64,000 bases of DNA from Arthrobacter sp. H35-D1 (GTDB lineage Bacteria > Actinomycetota > Actinomycetes > Actinomycetales > Micrococcaceae): NCBI RefSeq assembly GCF_030063185.1, contig NZ_JASISP010000001.1, positions 372,001 through 436,000 of the forward strand, given 5' to 3'. The position numbers and the translations under genes are program-made. Positions 42,697-50,763 of this stretch are shown here, one piece after another. A model generated the notes under the pieces. The model searched no databases. It saw nothing but the letters and a program-made list of their open reading frames with translations, and was not told the origin of the DNA. Each line of letters opens with the position of its first letter. Position 1 is the first letter of the stretch.

Positions 42697-43284
42697 ATGA
42701 TCTTTAGTCATGACACAGAGGTGGCTCTGCTGTCCGCCGTCAACCTCATCAACACGGCACCGAGCACAGTGTCCGCCGACGGGACACCAACAGGGCCGGA
42801 CTCAATGGAAACTGTGGCCCAACTCGACGAATTTGTGGTGCGTGAGGAATTCACCGGCTCACGCGAACATTCAGCCGCCGAGGTCGCGGCGGTGCGCGAC
42901 ATGCGTGCCGAAATGCGCAGCATCTTCAGCGCCGACGAGGACACTGCCGCGGCCACTGTCAACGAACTTCTGGCCCGGGCACAGGCACTGCCGCAGCTGG
43001 TCAAGCACGACCAGTGGGACTGGCACCTGCATGCCACCGCACCTGCCGCTCCCCTCGCGCAGCGCATGGGCGTCGAGGCCGCCATGGCCCTTGTCGACGT
43101 CATCCGCGCCAAGGAACTGGGACGACTGAAGGTTTGCGCGGCCCCGGATTGCTGCGCCATGGTCATCGACCTGTCCAAAAACCGCTCCCGACGGTATTGC
43201 GACACCGGCAACTGCGGCAACCGTGCCCACGTGGCCGCCTATCGCCGTCGTCAATCAGGCCTGGGCAGCGCGGGCCACCCTTAG
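42697..43284 (+). CDS. CGNR zinc-finger (ABATE-type) regulator
   Basis: AGGAG at 42687 favours the ATG at 42697 (MIFSHDTEVA, 195 residues) over one five codons upstream. The N-terminal ABATE-like domain binds ligands in this family. The C-terminal zinc finger reads CAAPDCCAMVIDLSKNRSRRYC, then CGNRAHVAAYRRR, the diagnostic CGNR motif. It is probably a transcription regulator of the divergent exporter. A 31-base-arm hairpin begins two bases after its stop. Confidence 0.88.
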   Translation: MIFSHDTEVALLSAVNLINTAPSTVSADGTPTGPDSMETVAQLDEFVVREEFTGSREHSAAEVAAVRDMRAEMRSIFSADEDTAAATVNELLARAQALPQLVKHDQWDWHLHATAPAAPLAQRMGVEAAMALVDVIRAKELGRLKVCAAPDCCAMVIDLSKNRSRRYCDTGNCGNRAHVAAYRRRQSGLGSAGHP

Positions 43285-43286
43285 GA

Positions 43287-43351
43287 AAATCGAAAGGGGA
43301 GCAGTTGCCAATGTTTTATAAAAACATTGGCAACTGCTCCCCTTTCGATTT
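43287..43351. terminator. very strong bidirectional terminator, 31-base perfect stem
   Basis: Two perfect 31-base arms (AAATCGAAAGGGGAGCAGTT followed by GCCAATGTTTT, and its complement) flank a three-base loop (ATA). A/T runs at the apex and base work in either direction. It separates the convergent CGNR gene and the last permease gene. Confidence 0.85.
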
Positions 43352-43364
43352 GGGAAGTGCGAGT

Positions 43365-44258
43365 CTACTTCATGGTTCCTGCGGACACCGAGCCCTGGAG
43401 CTGGCGCTGGAACAGGATGTACATGATCAAAACAGGAACAACCACAATGATCGCCGCGGCAAACAGCGAACCAAAGTCCACAGCATAGCCTTGCTGGCCG
43501 GCGAAGGCCGCAATGCCCTGCGAAAGCACGTAGTTCTCCGGATTGGTGTTGATGGCCACGGGAATCAGGTACTGGTTCCACAAGCCCAGGAAGTTGAAGA
43601 TGGCAACGGAGGCCATTCCCGGCTTGGCCATGGGCAGCATGACCTGGAAGAAGGTGCGCCATTCACCGGCACCGTCAATCTGTGCAGCTTCCGCAATCTC
43701 CTTGGGGAGCGCCTTGAAGAAGGAGAACAGGAAGAACACCGTGAAGGGGAGAGCGAACGACACGTAGACGATGATCAGGCCGGGCAGCGTGTTGAGCAGG
43801 CCGATGTTCTTGAGGATGAAGAACAGCGGCACGATGGCCAGGAAGATCGGGAACGTCAGGCCGGCGAGCATCAGGTAATAGATGGCGCGCGAACCCGGGA
43901 ACACGTAGCGGGCCAGGACATACGCACACATGGCCCCCAGCACCATGACGATGACCAGGGCGAAGCCCACCACAATGACAGTGTTGAAGAAGTACAGCCC
44001 AATGCCTGCGGTGTTCCATGCACTGACGTAGTTGTCAAACTTCCAGTCCGCCGGAAGTGAGAAGGGTGAGATTAAAATTTCCTTGGTCGTCTTGAAGGAC
44101 GACAACAAGGTCCAGGCGAGGGGAATGAGCACCATCAGCGCCCACAGGCTGAGCATGACGTGTGAAACGCCGGCCACTACCTTGTCGCTCTTGGTATCCT
44201 CGCCTTTGCGTTCGACGTGGCCCGCTGGGGCCGATTTCCTTGAAGTATCAAGTGACAT
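43365..44258 (-). CDS. carbohydrate ABC transporter permease 2 (NgcG type)
   Basis: A 297-residue MalG-type permease with a charged N-terminus and six helices. Its EAA loop is EAAQIDGAGEWRTFFQVMLPMAKPG. LMVLIPLAWTLLSSFKTTKE is the CUT1 opening helix. The start shares one base with the stop of permease 1, so the two are coupled. It is the last gene of the amino-sugar operon and ends at a perfect terminator. No ATPase gene is present. Confidence 0.92.
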   Translation of the reverse strand: MSLDTSRKSAPAGHVERKGEDTKSDKVVAGVSHVMLSLWALMVLIPLAWTLLSSFKTTKEILISPFSLPADWKFDNYVSAWNTAGIGLYFFNTVIVVGFALVIVMVLGAMCAYVLARYVFPGSRAIYYLMLAGLTFPIFLAIVPLFFILKNIGLLNTLPGLIIVYVSFALPFTVFFLFSFFKALPKEIAEAAQIDGAGEWRTFFQVMLPMAKPGMASVAIFNFLGLWNQYLIPVAINTNPENYVLSQGIAAFAGQQGYAVDFGSLFAAAIIVVVPVLIMYILFQRQLQGSVSAGTMK

Positions 44259-45253
44259 TATTCAGCCACATCCTTGCTGCCGCCGGTGATCCGGTTCACC
44301 AGAAATACCAGTGCCGAGAAAGCCAATGTAATTGCTGCCAAAACCACGCCCATGGCACAGGCAAGGCCGAACTGTTGCTTGGAGAAGGCAGTGCTGAACA
44401 GTTTCTGCGACATGACCAGCGTTGAGTTCTGCGGTCCACCCGTGGAGTTCAACACGGACATGTAAACGAAGGCGTCCAACGCCAAAATGCCCATGTACAC
44501 GTAGGCCGTCTGGATGTTGTCGCGAATCAACGGAATGGTGATGCTCATTGCCGTCCGGAAACGGCCGGCACCGTCAATGCGTGCGGCTTCATAGGTTTCG
44601 GCGGGAATGCCCTTGATCGCTGCGATGAACAAGATCATGTAGAAGCCCACAAAGCCCCACACCATCACCACCATCGAAGCAACCATGGCCGTGCGCGCGT
44701 CGCCAAGCCACGGATAGTCCTTAAACCCGTCAAGCCCAATCCCGGTCAAGATGCCGTTGAGCAAGCCGTTATCGGGAGTGTAAATTTGGGCCCAAATGAT
44801 GCCTATAACCACCGCCGGGATCACATACGGGAAGAAGGAGATGATCCGGTAGAAGCCCGCACCCTTGAGTCCCTTGATCTGCCCGCGGCTGCTGCCGCCA
44901 ATGGTCACCAGGGTAGCGAGGATGAGACTCAAAACAATGGTAATGATCGGCAGAAAGATGACCAAAATGATGCTGTTGCGGATGGAGATCATAAAGATGT
45001 CGTCATTGAACAGCTTGACGTAGTTGCCAAGCCCTACGAACGGCATGTTGTTGTCGAAGCCGCTCCAGCTGGTCATCGAGTAGTAAATTGCCTGGGCGAA
45101 AGGCGAGATCACGAAGACCAGATAGATCACCAACGGCAGTCCCAGGAAGACTGCCATGAAGCTGACCTTGTCGAATGTCAGTTTTTTCCGGCGCCGCCGG
45201 GCGGTGGCGACAGCGCCACCGCCCGACTTCACTTCGTTTGTTGCGTGTGTCAC
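44258..45253 (-). CDS. carbohydrate ABC transporter permease 1 (NgcF type)
   Basis: A 331-residue MalF-type permease. After a basic N-terminus come six predicted helices; the EAA loop reads EAARIDGAGRFRTAMSITIPLI. GLPLVIYLVFVISPFAQAIYYSMTSWSG is the typical opening. Its start overlaps the stop of the binding-protein gene by four bases. Confidence 0.92.
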   Translation of the reverse strand: MTHATNEVKSGGGAVATARRRRKKLTFDKVSFMAVFLGLPLVIYLVFVISPFAQAIYYSMTSWSGFDNNMPFVGLGNYVKLFNDDIFMISIRNSIILVIFLPIITIVLSLILATLVTIGGSSRGQIKGLKGAGFYRIISFFPYVIPAVVIGIIWAQIYTPDNGLLNGILTGIGLDGFKDYPWLGDARTAMVASMVVMVWGFVGFYMILFIAAIKGIPAETYEAARIDGAGRFRTAMSITIPLIRDNIQTAYVYMGILALDAFVYMSVLNSTGGPQNSTLVMSQKLFSTAFSKQQFGLACAMGVVLAAITLAFSALVFLVNRITGGSKDVAE

Positions 45254-46674
45254 TTCACTTCAATCTTCTCGACGGAGTCGTTCTTGGCTACCTTGTCCGT
45301 GATCTCCTGCAGGGCCTTGGTGAGGGCGGCAACATCGATCTTGCCATCGAGGAAGGAGTTCCACGGGACAAGCATGTCGGCGTTCATGCCGTACAGGTCG
45401 ATGAAGTTCCAGGTGAAGATGTCCTTGCCGGCAGCATCAAGCAAGTCCGTCTGCGAGACAAGTGCTGTGGAACCGAAGCCGTCGGCCGGGACAGTGCCCT
45501 TGACAACTGTCGGAGCCAGCTTGGTTTTGGCGAAGTTGGTGGCAGCTTCCTTGGAGAGCATGGTGCGCAGCAATTCCTTGCCCGCGGCCACATTGACGCC
45601 TTTGGAGGGAACAATGAAGGGCTCACCGGCTGCTGAGTGCAGGCCCGTCTGGGGCAGCTTCGGGCTGTCGGAGACAACCGGTACGGCAGCACCCGTCATC
45701 TCGAAGCCCTTCTTGGTTAGGTCCTTCATCTCGTTCTCAATCCAGGAACCCGACGGGTACAGCAATGCCGTCTGGTCGTTGGACCACTGAGCCTGTGCCG
45801 CCGTGAAGACGGTGCCGGAACCACCGGGCTTGAAGTAGCCTGCCTTGACCGCTTTCTCCATGGCAGTGAAGACGCTCTGGATGGCCGGGTTCGACCAGGC
45901 GTCGGGCTTGAGGTTCTCAAGAGCCAGCCGGACGTCGTCGCCGCCTTCCTTGATCGCTGAGGCGATGGCCATTTCCTGGTAGTACGTGGCAGCTTCCTTG
46001 CCCCAGGCGAACAGGTACAGGTCCTTGCTCTTTTCCTTGGCCTTGGCGCCGAGAGCCAGTGCTTCTTCCCACGTAGTGGGGGGTGTCCAGCCATTTTCCT
46101 TGAACAGGCTGGCGGAGTACCACATTGCATAGACAGTCAGCACGTAGTTGATGGCGGCCACCTTGCCACCGAAGGTGCCCGGTGCCAAGACGCCGTCGAA
46201 CAGCGTGTCGGAGATCTTGGTGCCCTCGAGGTTGTTGGCCTCGGTGACGGAGGTGAGGTCTTCCAGCTGATCAAGGATACCGCTGAAGCCCATGGCCTTG
46301 GCACCGGAGTTGTCGATCAGGTCCGGAGGCGTGCCACCGACGAAGCGGGGCTGCATTTCCTGGGCGATATCCGTCGAGGGGCTGATCTTGACCGAAACGT
46401 CGGGGAAGTTCTTCGTGAAGATGGCTCCGGCGAAGTCAACGTAGTCGATGCCGTATCCGCCCTTGAAGATCACTGCGTCAAGTGCGCCGGTCTTGGCAAC
46501 ACCAAACGGGTTTTTCGTGGGGTCGACGTCACCGGCCGGGGCTGCCGACTTGTCTGCGGAATCTCCGCCGCCTGCACAGGAAGCAAGTGCGCCACCCATG
46601 GGCAAAAGTACTGCTGTGGCCAGGGCCCCGCGGAGGAATCCACGACGCTGCAACGGCTTGTTCTGAATACTCAT
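45250..46674 (-). CDS. N-acetylglucosamine/chitobiose-type ABC substrate-binding lipoprotein (NgcE-like)
   Basis: The 474-residue protein has a Tat-type signal, QRRGFLRG, followed by a hydrophobic core and lipobox ALASC (Cys33), so it may be exported folded by Tat and lipidated. The mature part (FKGGYGIDYVDFAGAIFTKNFPDV, then RFVGGTPPDLIDNSG, then FAWGKEAATYYQEMAI) resembles NgcE, the GlcNAc/diacetylchitobiose binder of Streptomyces. Kinase, SIS protein and RpiR regulator next door support an amino-sugar ligand. It heads the transporter part of the operon, 113 bases after the SIS gene. Confidence 0.87.
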   Translation of the reverse strand: MSIQNKPLQRRGFLRGALATAVLLPMGGALASCAGGGDSADKSAAPAGDVDPTKNPFGVAKTGALDAVIFKGGYGIDYVDFAGAIFTKNFPDVSVKISPSTDIAQEMQPRFVGGTPPDLIDNSGAKAMGFSGILDQLEDLTSVTEANNLEGTKISDTLFDGVLAPGTFGGKVAAINYVLTVYAMWYSASLFKENGWTPPTTWEEALALGAKAKEKSKDLYLFAWGKEAATYYQEMAIASAIKEGGDDVRLALENLKPDAWSNPAIQSVFTAMEKAVKAGYFKPGGSGTVFTAAQAQWSNDQTALLYPSGSWIENEMKDLTKKGFEMTGAAVPVVSDSPKLPQTGLHSAAGEPFIVPSKGVNVAAGKELLRTMLSKEAATNFAKTKLAPTVVKGTVPADGFGSTALVSQTDLLDAAGKDIFTWNFIDLYGMNADMLVPWNSFLDGKIDVAALTKALQEITDKVAKNDSVEKIEVK

Positions 46675-46786
46675 TCTAAATACTGCCTTCCATTGATGGT
46701 ACGAGCGCTAATTCGGTACTACCTTGTACTAAATGGTGCTGCTACTGCATTTCATTCGGCCGACTTCAGCGTGTGTTCTGCCGGAA

Positions 46787-47560
46787 TCACGCCTCTCGCC
46801 TTAGCCGGCCAACATACTGGCCCACCAATGCGGTGTTGTGTTCGTCCCCGCCCGGGATATTTGCCGAAATATAGATGGGCGGCTTTTTCCCCGCACGGAT
46901 CAGGCTCTGGACTGTCTCAATGGTGAGCAGCTGCGCAATGTATGCGCCCGTGATCGATGAAACAGCACCAACACCTCCTCCGCCGGAAATTTCCATTGTC
47001 GTGTCGCCATACGGCGCCATGTTATCGATAACAATATCTGCTATCTCGCTGAGCCGCATCCCACTTGGGTGCTTGGGCTCAACAGCATTGGTGTGCTGCA
47101 GACTGGTGACGGCAATAACCGTGTGGCCACGCTCCTTGGCTGCCAGGGCCAGGCCGACTATTGCGCCATTCACCCCTGAATTAGAGGAAATGATGAAGAT
47201 GTCCCGCGGGTCAACCACTGAGAGGTTGAAAAGTTCCTCGGCTACGCCTGGCTCGCGCTCCAGAATGGAGCCCTCAAGAGAGTCCAATACGGCAACGTCC
47301 CGATCGCCATGGAGCACAAGGTCGCGCAGGGCAATTTTGCTCGTCGGAATCAGCCCGCCAGCGCGGCCCGCGATTTCCATGGCAAAAGCCTCGGAATGGC
47401 CGGTACCAAAGGCTTGAATGACACCACCCTTGGCCAACGCGTCGGCCATGGCGGCAGCAGCCTCATCGACACCGCCGGCAACCGCCCACGTCGTAATGGC
47501 TTCCAGCCGGGCGGAAACTTCAAGGCTGAAATTTGTAACGGAATTAGAAATGGCCCTCAC
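46787..47560 (-). CDS. SIS-domain phosphosugar-binding protein
   Basis: The GTG at 47560 with AGGAAAGG close upstream is the likely start (257 residues); it overlaps the end of the RpiR gene. The protein is a single SIS domain: GGVIQAFGTGHSEAFAMEIAGRAGG, IFIISSNSGVNGAIVGLALAAKERGHTVIAVTS and ADIVIDNMAPYGDT. These match the family of uncharacterised sugar isomerase-like proteins often found with NgcEFG-type importers. Relatives of this fold isomerise or cleave phosphosugars such as GlcNAc-6-P or MurNAc-6-P; the exact reaction here is unknown. Confidence 0.78.
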   Translation of the reverse strand: MRAISNSVTNFSLEVSARLEAITTWAVAGGVDEAAAAMADALAKGGVIQAFGTGHSEAFAMEIAGRAGGLIPTSKIALRDLVLHGDRDVAVLDSLEGSILEREPGVAEELFNLSVVDPRDIFIISSNSGVNGAIVGLALAAKERGHTVIAVTSLQHTNAVEPKHPSGMRLSEIADIVIDNMAPYGDTTMEISGGGGVGAVSSITGAYIAQLLTIETVQSLIRAGKKPPIYISANIPGGDEHNTALVGQYVGRLRREA

Positions 47561-48515
47561 CCTTTCCTGTGCTGCGGTTCCCCCTGTGGCCGCCCACTTC
47601 CAAGCGTGCAGCCCGAGTGGGGCGCCTGTGCGGGGAGACTGCCATGGCTGAAGCCGCAAGCTTCGAGGTGGTCTTGGCAAAATTCACCTGGGCCACCAGC
47701 AAATAGATCAAATCAAGCACAAGCAGCTGCACATGCTTGGCGGAGAGGTCGTCCGGTTGCAGGAATTGCTCATGGACGGAAGTGATGATGGAAGCATCGG
47801 CGCTTTCCGCCAACGGTGAGCCTGGGTTGTTGCTCAATGCCACCGTCAGCGCCCCGGCTTCTCCGGCCTCGCGGAGCATTTGGAGAGTTTCTTCAGTTCG
47901 GCCGGTGTTGGAAATACCGATGGCCACTGTGCCGGAGTCCTGAATGGCAGCACTTGTCAGACCGGCATGGACCTCCGACCAATGATGGGCGTTAATGCCG
48001 ATCCTATACAGGCGCGACTGAAGCTCCTTGGCCATGACGGCACTGCCGCCGATGCCATAGATGTCCACGTGGGAACTCATGGCAATGCGGCGGGCAATCT
48101 TGTTCATCAAGGCCAGGTCCATCACCGCCGCGGTTTCCTCCAGGGAGCGCGTATGGGCGTTGACAAGCGTGCTCAACACGTCGCGTGGCGAGTCGTCGGG
48201 CCCAAAGGCGCGCCCAATGTCAGCCTTCCACGACTCGCGCGCATCGCTGCGCCCCAGGTCCGAGGCGATGCTCACGCGGAAAGGCACGTAACCGGCATAG
48301 CCGAGCAGGCGGCAAAAACGTGTGACAGTTGCCGGAGACGTTTTTGTTTGTTCCGCCAGCTCCATGATGGACAGTTCCAGCGGTGCCTGGGGGTGTTCCA
48401 GTAGGTAAGAACCGATTTTTGCCATGGCCGTCGGCATATCAGGTAGTTTGGCCTGAATGCGGTTCACGACACCAGCGGCCGTTGCCGCTACTACAGGAGT
48501 CGTAAAGGGTGACAT
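47544..48515 (-). CDS. MurR/RpiR-family transcriptional regulator
   Basis: About 323 residues from ATG 48515 (a start three codons earlier at 48524 is also possible). The N-terminal HTH_6 domain (LPDMPTAMAKIGSYLLEHP, then LSIMELAEQTKTSPATVTRFCRLLGYAGYVPFRVSIA) is followed by a SIS domain: VDIYGIGGSAVMAKELQSRLYRIG, then TVAIGISNTGRTEETLQMLREAG. It would sense a phosphosugar and control both the leftward operon it heads and the divergent kinase. Candidate operators are just upstream. Confidence 0.9.
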   Translation of the reverse strand: MSPFTTPVVAATAAGVVNRIQAKLPDMPTAMAKIGSYLLEHPQAPLELSIMELAEQTKTSPATVTRFCRLLGYAGYVPFRVSIASDLGRSDARESWKADIGRAFGPDDSPRDVLSTLVNAHTRSLEETAAVMDLALMNKIARRIAMSSHVDIYGIGGSAVMAKELQSRLYRIGINAHHWSEVHAGLTSAAIQDSGTVAIGISNTGRTEETLQMLREAGEAGALTVALSNNPGSPLAESADASIITSVHEQFLQPDDLSAKHVQLLVLDLIYLLVAQVNFAKTTSKLAASAMAVSPHRRPTRAARLEVGGHRGNRSTGKGEGHF

Positions 48516-48516
48516 G

Positions 48517-48563
48517 TGAAAATCCATTTCTTTTCGGTGACTACACATTGAAAACTATTATCA
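48517..48563. promoter_or_regulatory. candidate RpiR operators between regulator and kinase
   Basis: Two similar imperfect palindromes, TGAAAATCCATTTC (48517-48530) and TGAAAACTATTATCA (48549-48563), lie 32 bases apart, close to three helical turns, in the divergent promoter region. AT-rich TGAAA-N-TTTCA-like sites fit RpiR-family binding. The match is by pattern only. Confidence 0.45.
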
Positions 48564-48607
48564 CCACGGCTGTAAGTCAAGTCACACCCAGACACGGAAT
48601 GATAACG

Positions 48608-49684
48608 ATGCAAAATTACCTTGCAATTGATGCCGGCGGAACGTCCACCAGGGCGGTCTTCCTTGACTCCACGGGAGCTTGCCGCGGCTATGGGACAGCC
48701 GGTGGCGGAAACCCGGTTTCCCGCGGATTTGGACCCGCTCTTGAGGCCCTCACGCGTGCTTCATCCATGGCCCTGGAAGGCACCCCCCGGACCATCTCCG
48801 GCGTTCTCGTCGCCATGGCCGGTGCATCGCTTGAGCTGCCGACCCATTTGTACCGTGACAGCTTCGAGATGTTGGGTCTCACGGGAAACGCAATGATCGA
48901 ATCTGATTTATTGGCGGCCTTTTACTCTGGAAGCTATCATGATGATGGTTTCGCTCTGATAGCTGGGACCGGAGCAGTGGGAGCACGTATCAGCGGGAGC
49001 CGGCTGGCGGCTGTCGCAGACGGCACGGGGTGGCTGCTCGGCGACGAAGGCTCCGGATTCTGGCTTGGCAGAGAAGTGGCACGGGCTGTGGCGGCAGCCC
49101 TTGACGGCCGCGGCCAAGCAACGGGGCTCACCGAATTGTTGCTTGCCGAGCTGGGGATTGACGCCCGGCCCCAAGCACTCGTGCAGGGGCGGGTGCGGGC
49201 CCAACAGCAACTGATCGCCAAAGTCTACGAACACGGCTCCATAGAGCTCTCCCGGTTCGCTCCCTTGGTTTTTGCTGTCCAGGACGATGCCGTCGCGAAG
49301 GATATTGTTCAGCGGGCAGCCAAGGCACTGGCACAGACACTGCTAGCGGTCAGTCAAGGCTTTGGAGCCGGTGAAGTGGTGGCCGGCGGAACAGGAACTG
49401 ATGGCACTTCAGGGGCTATGCGAGCTGCGCCGGTTGCGGCGTTGCCGCTGGTGTTCGGAGGCAGCGTGCTCACCAAGGGTGGCACGGTGGCCCAAGCCGT
49501 GGTGAACGCGTTGGCGGCGACGGCACGTGAAGGGGATGCAGTTGCCACAACCGCGATTGCACCAGTTCTGGTGGAAGATGGCGTGGTCGGTTCGGCCGTA
49601 TTGGTGCTTAAGCGCCACGGCATTGCGGTGGATGAAGCGGTCTTTGCCCGAATTCAGGACAGTTTGGCAGCAATACGCGGCTGA
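48608..49684 (+). CDS. BadF/BadG-type N-acetylglucosamine kinase
   Basis: The likely start is the ATG at 48608 (MQNYLAIDAGG), with another at 48599. The roughly 358-residue sugar kinase of the actin-like ATPase superfamily has phosphate 1 loop LAIDAGGTSTRAVFLD, phosphate 2 loop ALIAGTGAVGARI and GDEGSGFWLGREVARAV, typical of the GlcNAc kinase branch. It would phosphorylate GlcNAc or a related amino sugar brought in by the divergent NgcEFG-type importer. Confidence 0.85.
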   Translation: MQNYLAIDAGGTSTRAVFLDSTGACRGYGTAGGGNPVSRGFGPALEALTRASSMALEGTPRTISGVLVAMAGASLELPTHLYRDSFEMLGLTGNAMIESDLLAAFYSGSYHDDGFALIAGTGAVGARISGSRLAAVADGTGWLLGDEGSGFWLGREVARAVAAALDGRGQATGLTELLLAELGIDARPQALVQGRVRAQQQLIAKVYEHGSIELSRFAPLVFAVQDDAVAKDIVQRAAKALAQTLLAVSQGFGAGEVVAGGTGTDGTSGAMRAAPVAALPLVFGGSVLTKGGTVAQAVVNALAATAREGDAVATTAIAPVLVEDGVVGSAVLVLKRHGIAVDEAVFARIQDSLAAIRG

Positions 49685-49717
49685 TCCCGCGCGGACGTTC
49701 CAGCGGGCGCGGGCGGA

Positions 49718-50074
49718 TTAGCGGGACGGGGTTTCGCCGTCGTCCACTTTCCCTGCGGCTCCGCCGTCGGCCGCCTGGTCCAACTTGATCTGCTTGAGGC
49801 GGTCGGCCGAACGGCGGTTAACGCCCGAACCTTCGCTGAGGTACTCTTCGTTTTCCTTGTGTCCCATGACGAGCAGCGAGGACAGCAGCAAGCTCACAAC
49901 GAAGACAATGCCAAAGGCGATGGCGGCCAGGTCCCAGCGCAGCCCGTGCACCGTCCCGCCGGCAGAAACCACAAGCGTGACAAGGCCGGCAACTGCGGCT
50001 AGGGCACCGGAGAAACCAAGGGGGAACTTGATGGAATTACCCGAATTCGGGTTCTGCGGCTCTACACTGCCCAC
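49718..50074 (-). CDS. small two-helix membrane protein, unknown
   Basis: A 118-residue protein with two hydrophobic segments (FSGALAAVAGLVTLVVSAGG and AAIAFGIVFVVSLLLSSLLVMG) and a charged cytoplasmic tail of about 50 residues (HKENEEYLSEGSGVNRRS then a Lys/Asp-rich end). I do not recognise a family. It lies 71 bases downstream of another membrane-protein gene and converges on the kinase gene. Confidence 0.65.
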   Translation of the reverse strand: MGSVEPQNPNSGNSIKFPLGFSGALAAVAGLVTLVVSAGGTVHGLRWDLAAIAFGIVFVVSLLLSSLLVMGHKENEEYLSEGSGVNRRSADRLKQIKLDQAADGGAAGKVDDGETPSR

Positions 50075-50145
50075 AATTGATCCTTTTGCTTGTTAGGTGT
50101 TTGAGCACCATGGTTTCTACGCAAAGTAGAACATACGGTTTCAGT

Positions 50146-50754
50146 TTACTGGGCTTTTACCTTGGTGCCGTCATGATGCAAGGTGAGGGCCGACAATGCC
50201 CAAAGTGCGCCAATCATCAAAGCCCCGCCGCCGCTGACGCCGATCAACGCGTGGGGACCCACGCCGGCAAAGAACGGCAACAGGATTCCAGTGCCAAGTC
50301 CAAGAAATCCGGAGATGATCCAGTCGCTGCGCAAAGCGAGCTTGGCCTTCGTCTCTGCTGCCGACTTGCCCAGGGCGGCGAACAGTTCCGCGGCGCCCAT
50401 CAAGGCAAGGGCGGCCCCGCCAAGCCAGGCTGCAACCACGGTGGTGGCAGAAATTGCCACCACGACACCGCTCATGGCGAGGAAGCCCGCGGCGCCGAGA
50501 AGCACCAACCTGCCACGATGCCCGCGAGGCAATTCGAGCGTTCGCACCACCCAGTACTGGGTGGCTGCCAGGGCCAGGAAGTAGCCGGCGAAGCCAATAC
50601 ACAGGCCCAGCACCCCGGGCTCGGCCCAGAAGACCGTGACCAGACCAAAGGCCAGCGTCACAACAGCCCGCAGCAGCACGGGCTGCCACAACGCAGGGAT
50701 GCCGGGCGCGACGGCGCGGGCATTGTTTGACTGGGGCAGCGCAGTTTCACTCAC
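50146..50754 (-). CDS. HdeD/DUF308-like membrane protein
   Basis: A 202-residue protein with six predicted helices arranged in pairs, such as LLRAVVTLAFGLVTVFWAEPGVLGLCIGFAGYFLALAATQYW and IGALWALSALTL near the end. The pattern of short repeats starting with helix-Gly-Phe-Gly resembles the DUF308/HdeD acid-resistance membrane family, but the match is loose. Function is unknown. Nine bases separate it from the MATE exporter gene upstream, so they are likely co-transcribed. Confidence 0.6.
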   Translation of the reverse strand: MSETALPQSNNARAVAPGIPALWQPVLLRAVVTLAFGLVTVFWAEPGVLGLCIGFAGYFLALAATQYWVVRTLELPRGHRGRLVLLGAAGFLAMSGVVVAISATTVVAAWLGGAALALMGAAELFAALGKSAAETKAKLALRSDWIISGFLGLGTGILLPFFAGVGPHALIGVSGGGALMIGALWALSALTLHHDGTKVKAQ

Positions 50755-50763
50755 CCATCAAGT

